Assembly: GCA_947073515.1 (NCBI GenBank)
Contig: CAMTMC010000014.1
Coordinates: 1 to 50,277 of the forward strand
Source: an uncultured bacterium
GTDB lineage: Bacteria > Bacillota > Clostridia > Oscillospirales > Oscillospiraceae
Reading direction: 5' to 3'
DNA length: 50,277 bases
The notes under the pieces were generated by a model. The model made no database searches. It was not told the DNA's origin and was given only the letters and a program-made list of their open reading frames with translations. How positions within the stretch are numbered: position 1 is the stretch's first letter; each line of letters starts with the position of its first letter. Positions 49,987 to 50,277 of this stretch are shown one piece after another. A program made the position numbers and the translations under genes.

Positions 49987-50082
49987 AATATCTTTCTTCA
50001 CATAAGGGACACCAGCCTACTAAAAATCCTGCCGTCGCTACTGACGGCGGGTACATAATTTTTAGGGGTCTTATTTGCGCAA

Positions 50083-50111
50083 TTGATACTTGACGCTCCA
50101 CAGTATATAAT
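50083..50111 (+). promoter_or_regulatory. promoter of the response regulator gene
   Basis: TTGATA (50083-50088), 17 bases, perfect TATAAT (50106-50111), 79 bases upstream of the ATG. Confidence 0.65.
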
Positions 50112-50190
50112 TGAAATATGCCGTCGAATGTTATTCTTGACGAAATTTTGACTTTCTCCCTATATGCTGAAAAGGACTGGAGGTGTTCGC

Positions 50191-50277
50191 ATGGCATACA
50201 GAATTTTAATCGTTGATGACGAACCAATCCTGACCGAATTGCTTTCAACCCATTTGCAGGATCACGGCTATACAGTT
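50191..50277 (+). CDS. response regulator, N-terminal part (runs off the window)
   Basis: The first 29 codons of a receiver domain: AYRILIVDDEPILTELL, with the acidic Asp-Asp pocket at residues 9-10, then HLQDHGYTV. The phosphorylated Asp would come after the window edge. The layout fits an OmpR/VanR-type regulator, but the output domain is not visible. ACTGGAGGTG precedes the ATG. A sensor kinase gene probably follows. Confidence 0.88.
   Translation, partial: MAYRILIVDDEPILTELLSTHLQDHGYTV

Noticed and set aside
1..50277. tRNA or rRNA genes
   Set aside because: I looked for T-loop/CCA-type patterns and rRNA-like stretches by eye and found none; a covariance-model scan would be decisive.

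Overview
The window reads as a chromosome segment of an anaerobic, spore-forming, high-GC gut Clostridium relative, most likely Oscillospiraceae (Flavonifractor / Lawsonibacter / Pseudoflavonifractor type). This rests on spoIIR, Gram-positive polC, the MEP isoprenoid genes, a glycyl radical enzyme (GRE), SLH domains and GC-rich codon use. The genus is an inference; no rRNA or tRNA gene was found.

172-15157 is an accessory anaerobic catabolic island. It holds a LarA-family nickel-pincer enzyme, a tripartite tricarboxylate transporter (tctB-tctA-tctC), and a convergent operon of amidohydrolase-like protein, GRE activase, GRE and a YeiH-type (PF03601) anion exporter. An AraC regulator with a CoA-transferase, an XRE-cupin regulator and an acylating aldehyde dehydrogenase follow. 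Together they suggest: import an oxidised acid, adjust a stereocentre, cleave a C-X bond with a glycyl radical, oxidise the aldehyde to acyl-CoA, recover the CoA energy, and export an inorganic anion. A sulfonate substrate is the best guess but unproven.

15200-23300 is a decayed, mostly foreign region. It holds a broken minus-strand operon (ABC transporter, MATE, cytidylate-kinase-like, CheW) cut off by a deletion that joins it to a 5'-truncated, frameshifted group II intron lying in the remnant of a large ICE-type SNF2 helicase. Two intact coupled genes follow (an FtsZ-C-domain-like protein and a PPP phosphatase), then an internally deleted IS5-type element.

23300-27260 is a minus-strand metal-uptake operon: binding lipoprotein, FecCD permease, ATPase, ModE-like regulator and P-loop NTPase. 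A ModE-like inverted repeat lies upstream, pointing to molybdate or tungstate. 27260-27845 is non-coding and holds two abutted IS5-type ends and a 175-bp near-palindrome between a promoter and an Lrp-type regulator.

27845-47545 is mostly core chromosome: Lrp/aminotransferase, thrH, DUF1015, ispE, spoIIR, then the Firmicutes cluster pyrH-frr-uppS-cdsA-dxr-rseP-ispG-polC with two small unknown genes inserted, a DKNYY-like protein and an LtaS-like sulfatase. 47546-50190 is debris again (IS3 and IS4 remnants, truncated ssb, SLH pseudogene with one nonsense codon, tandem hairpins), ending in the start of a response regulator gene that runs off the window.
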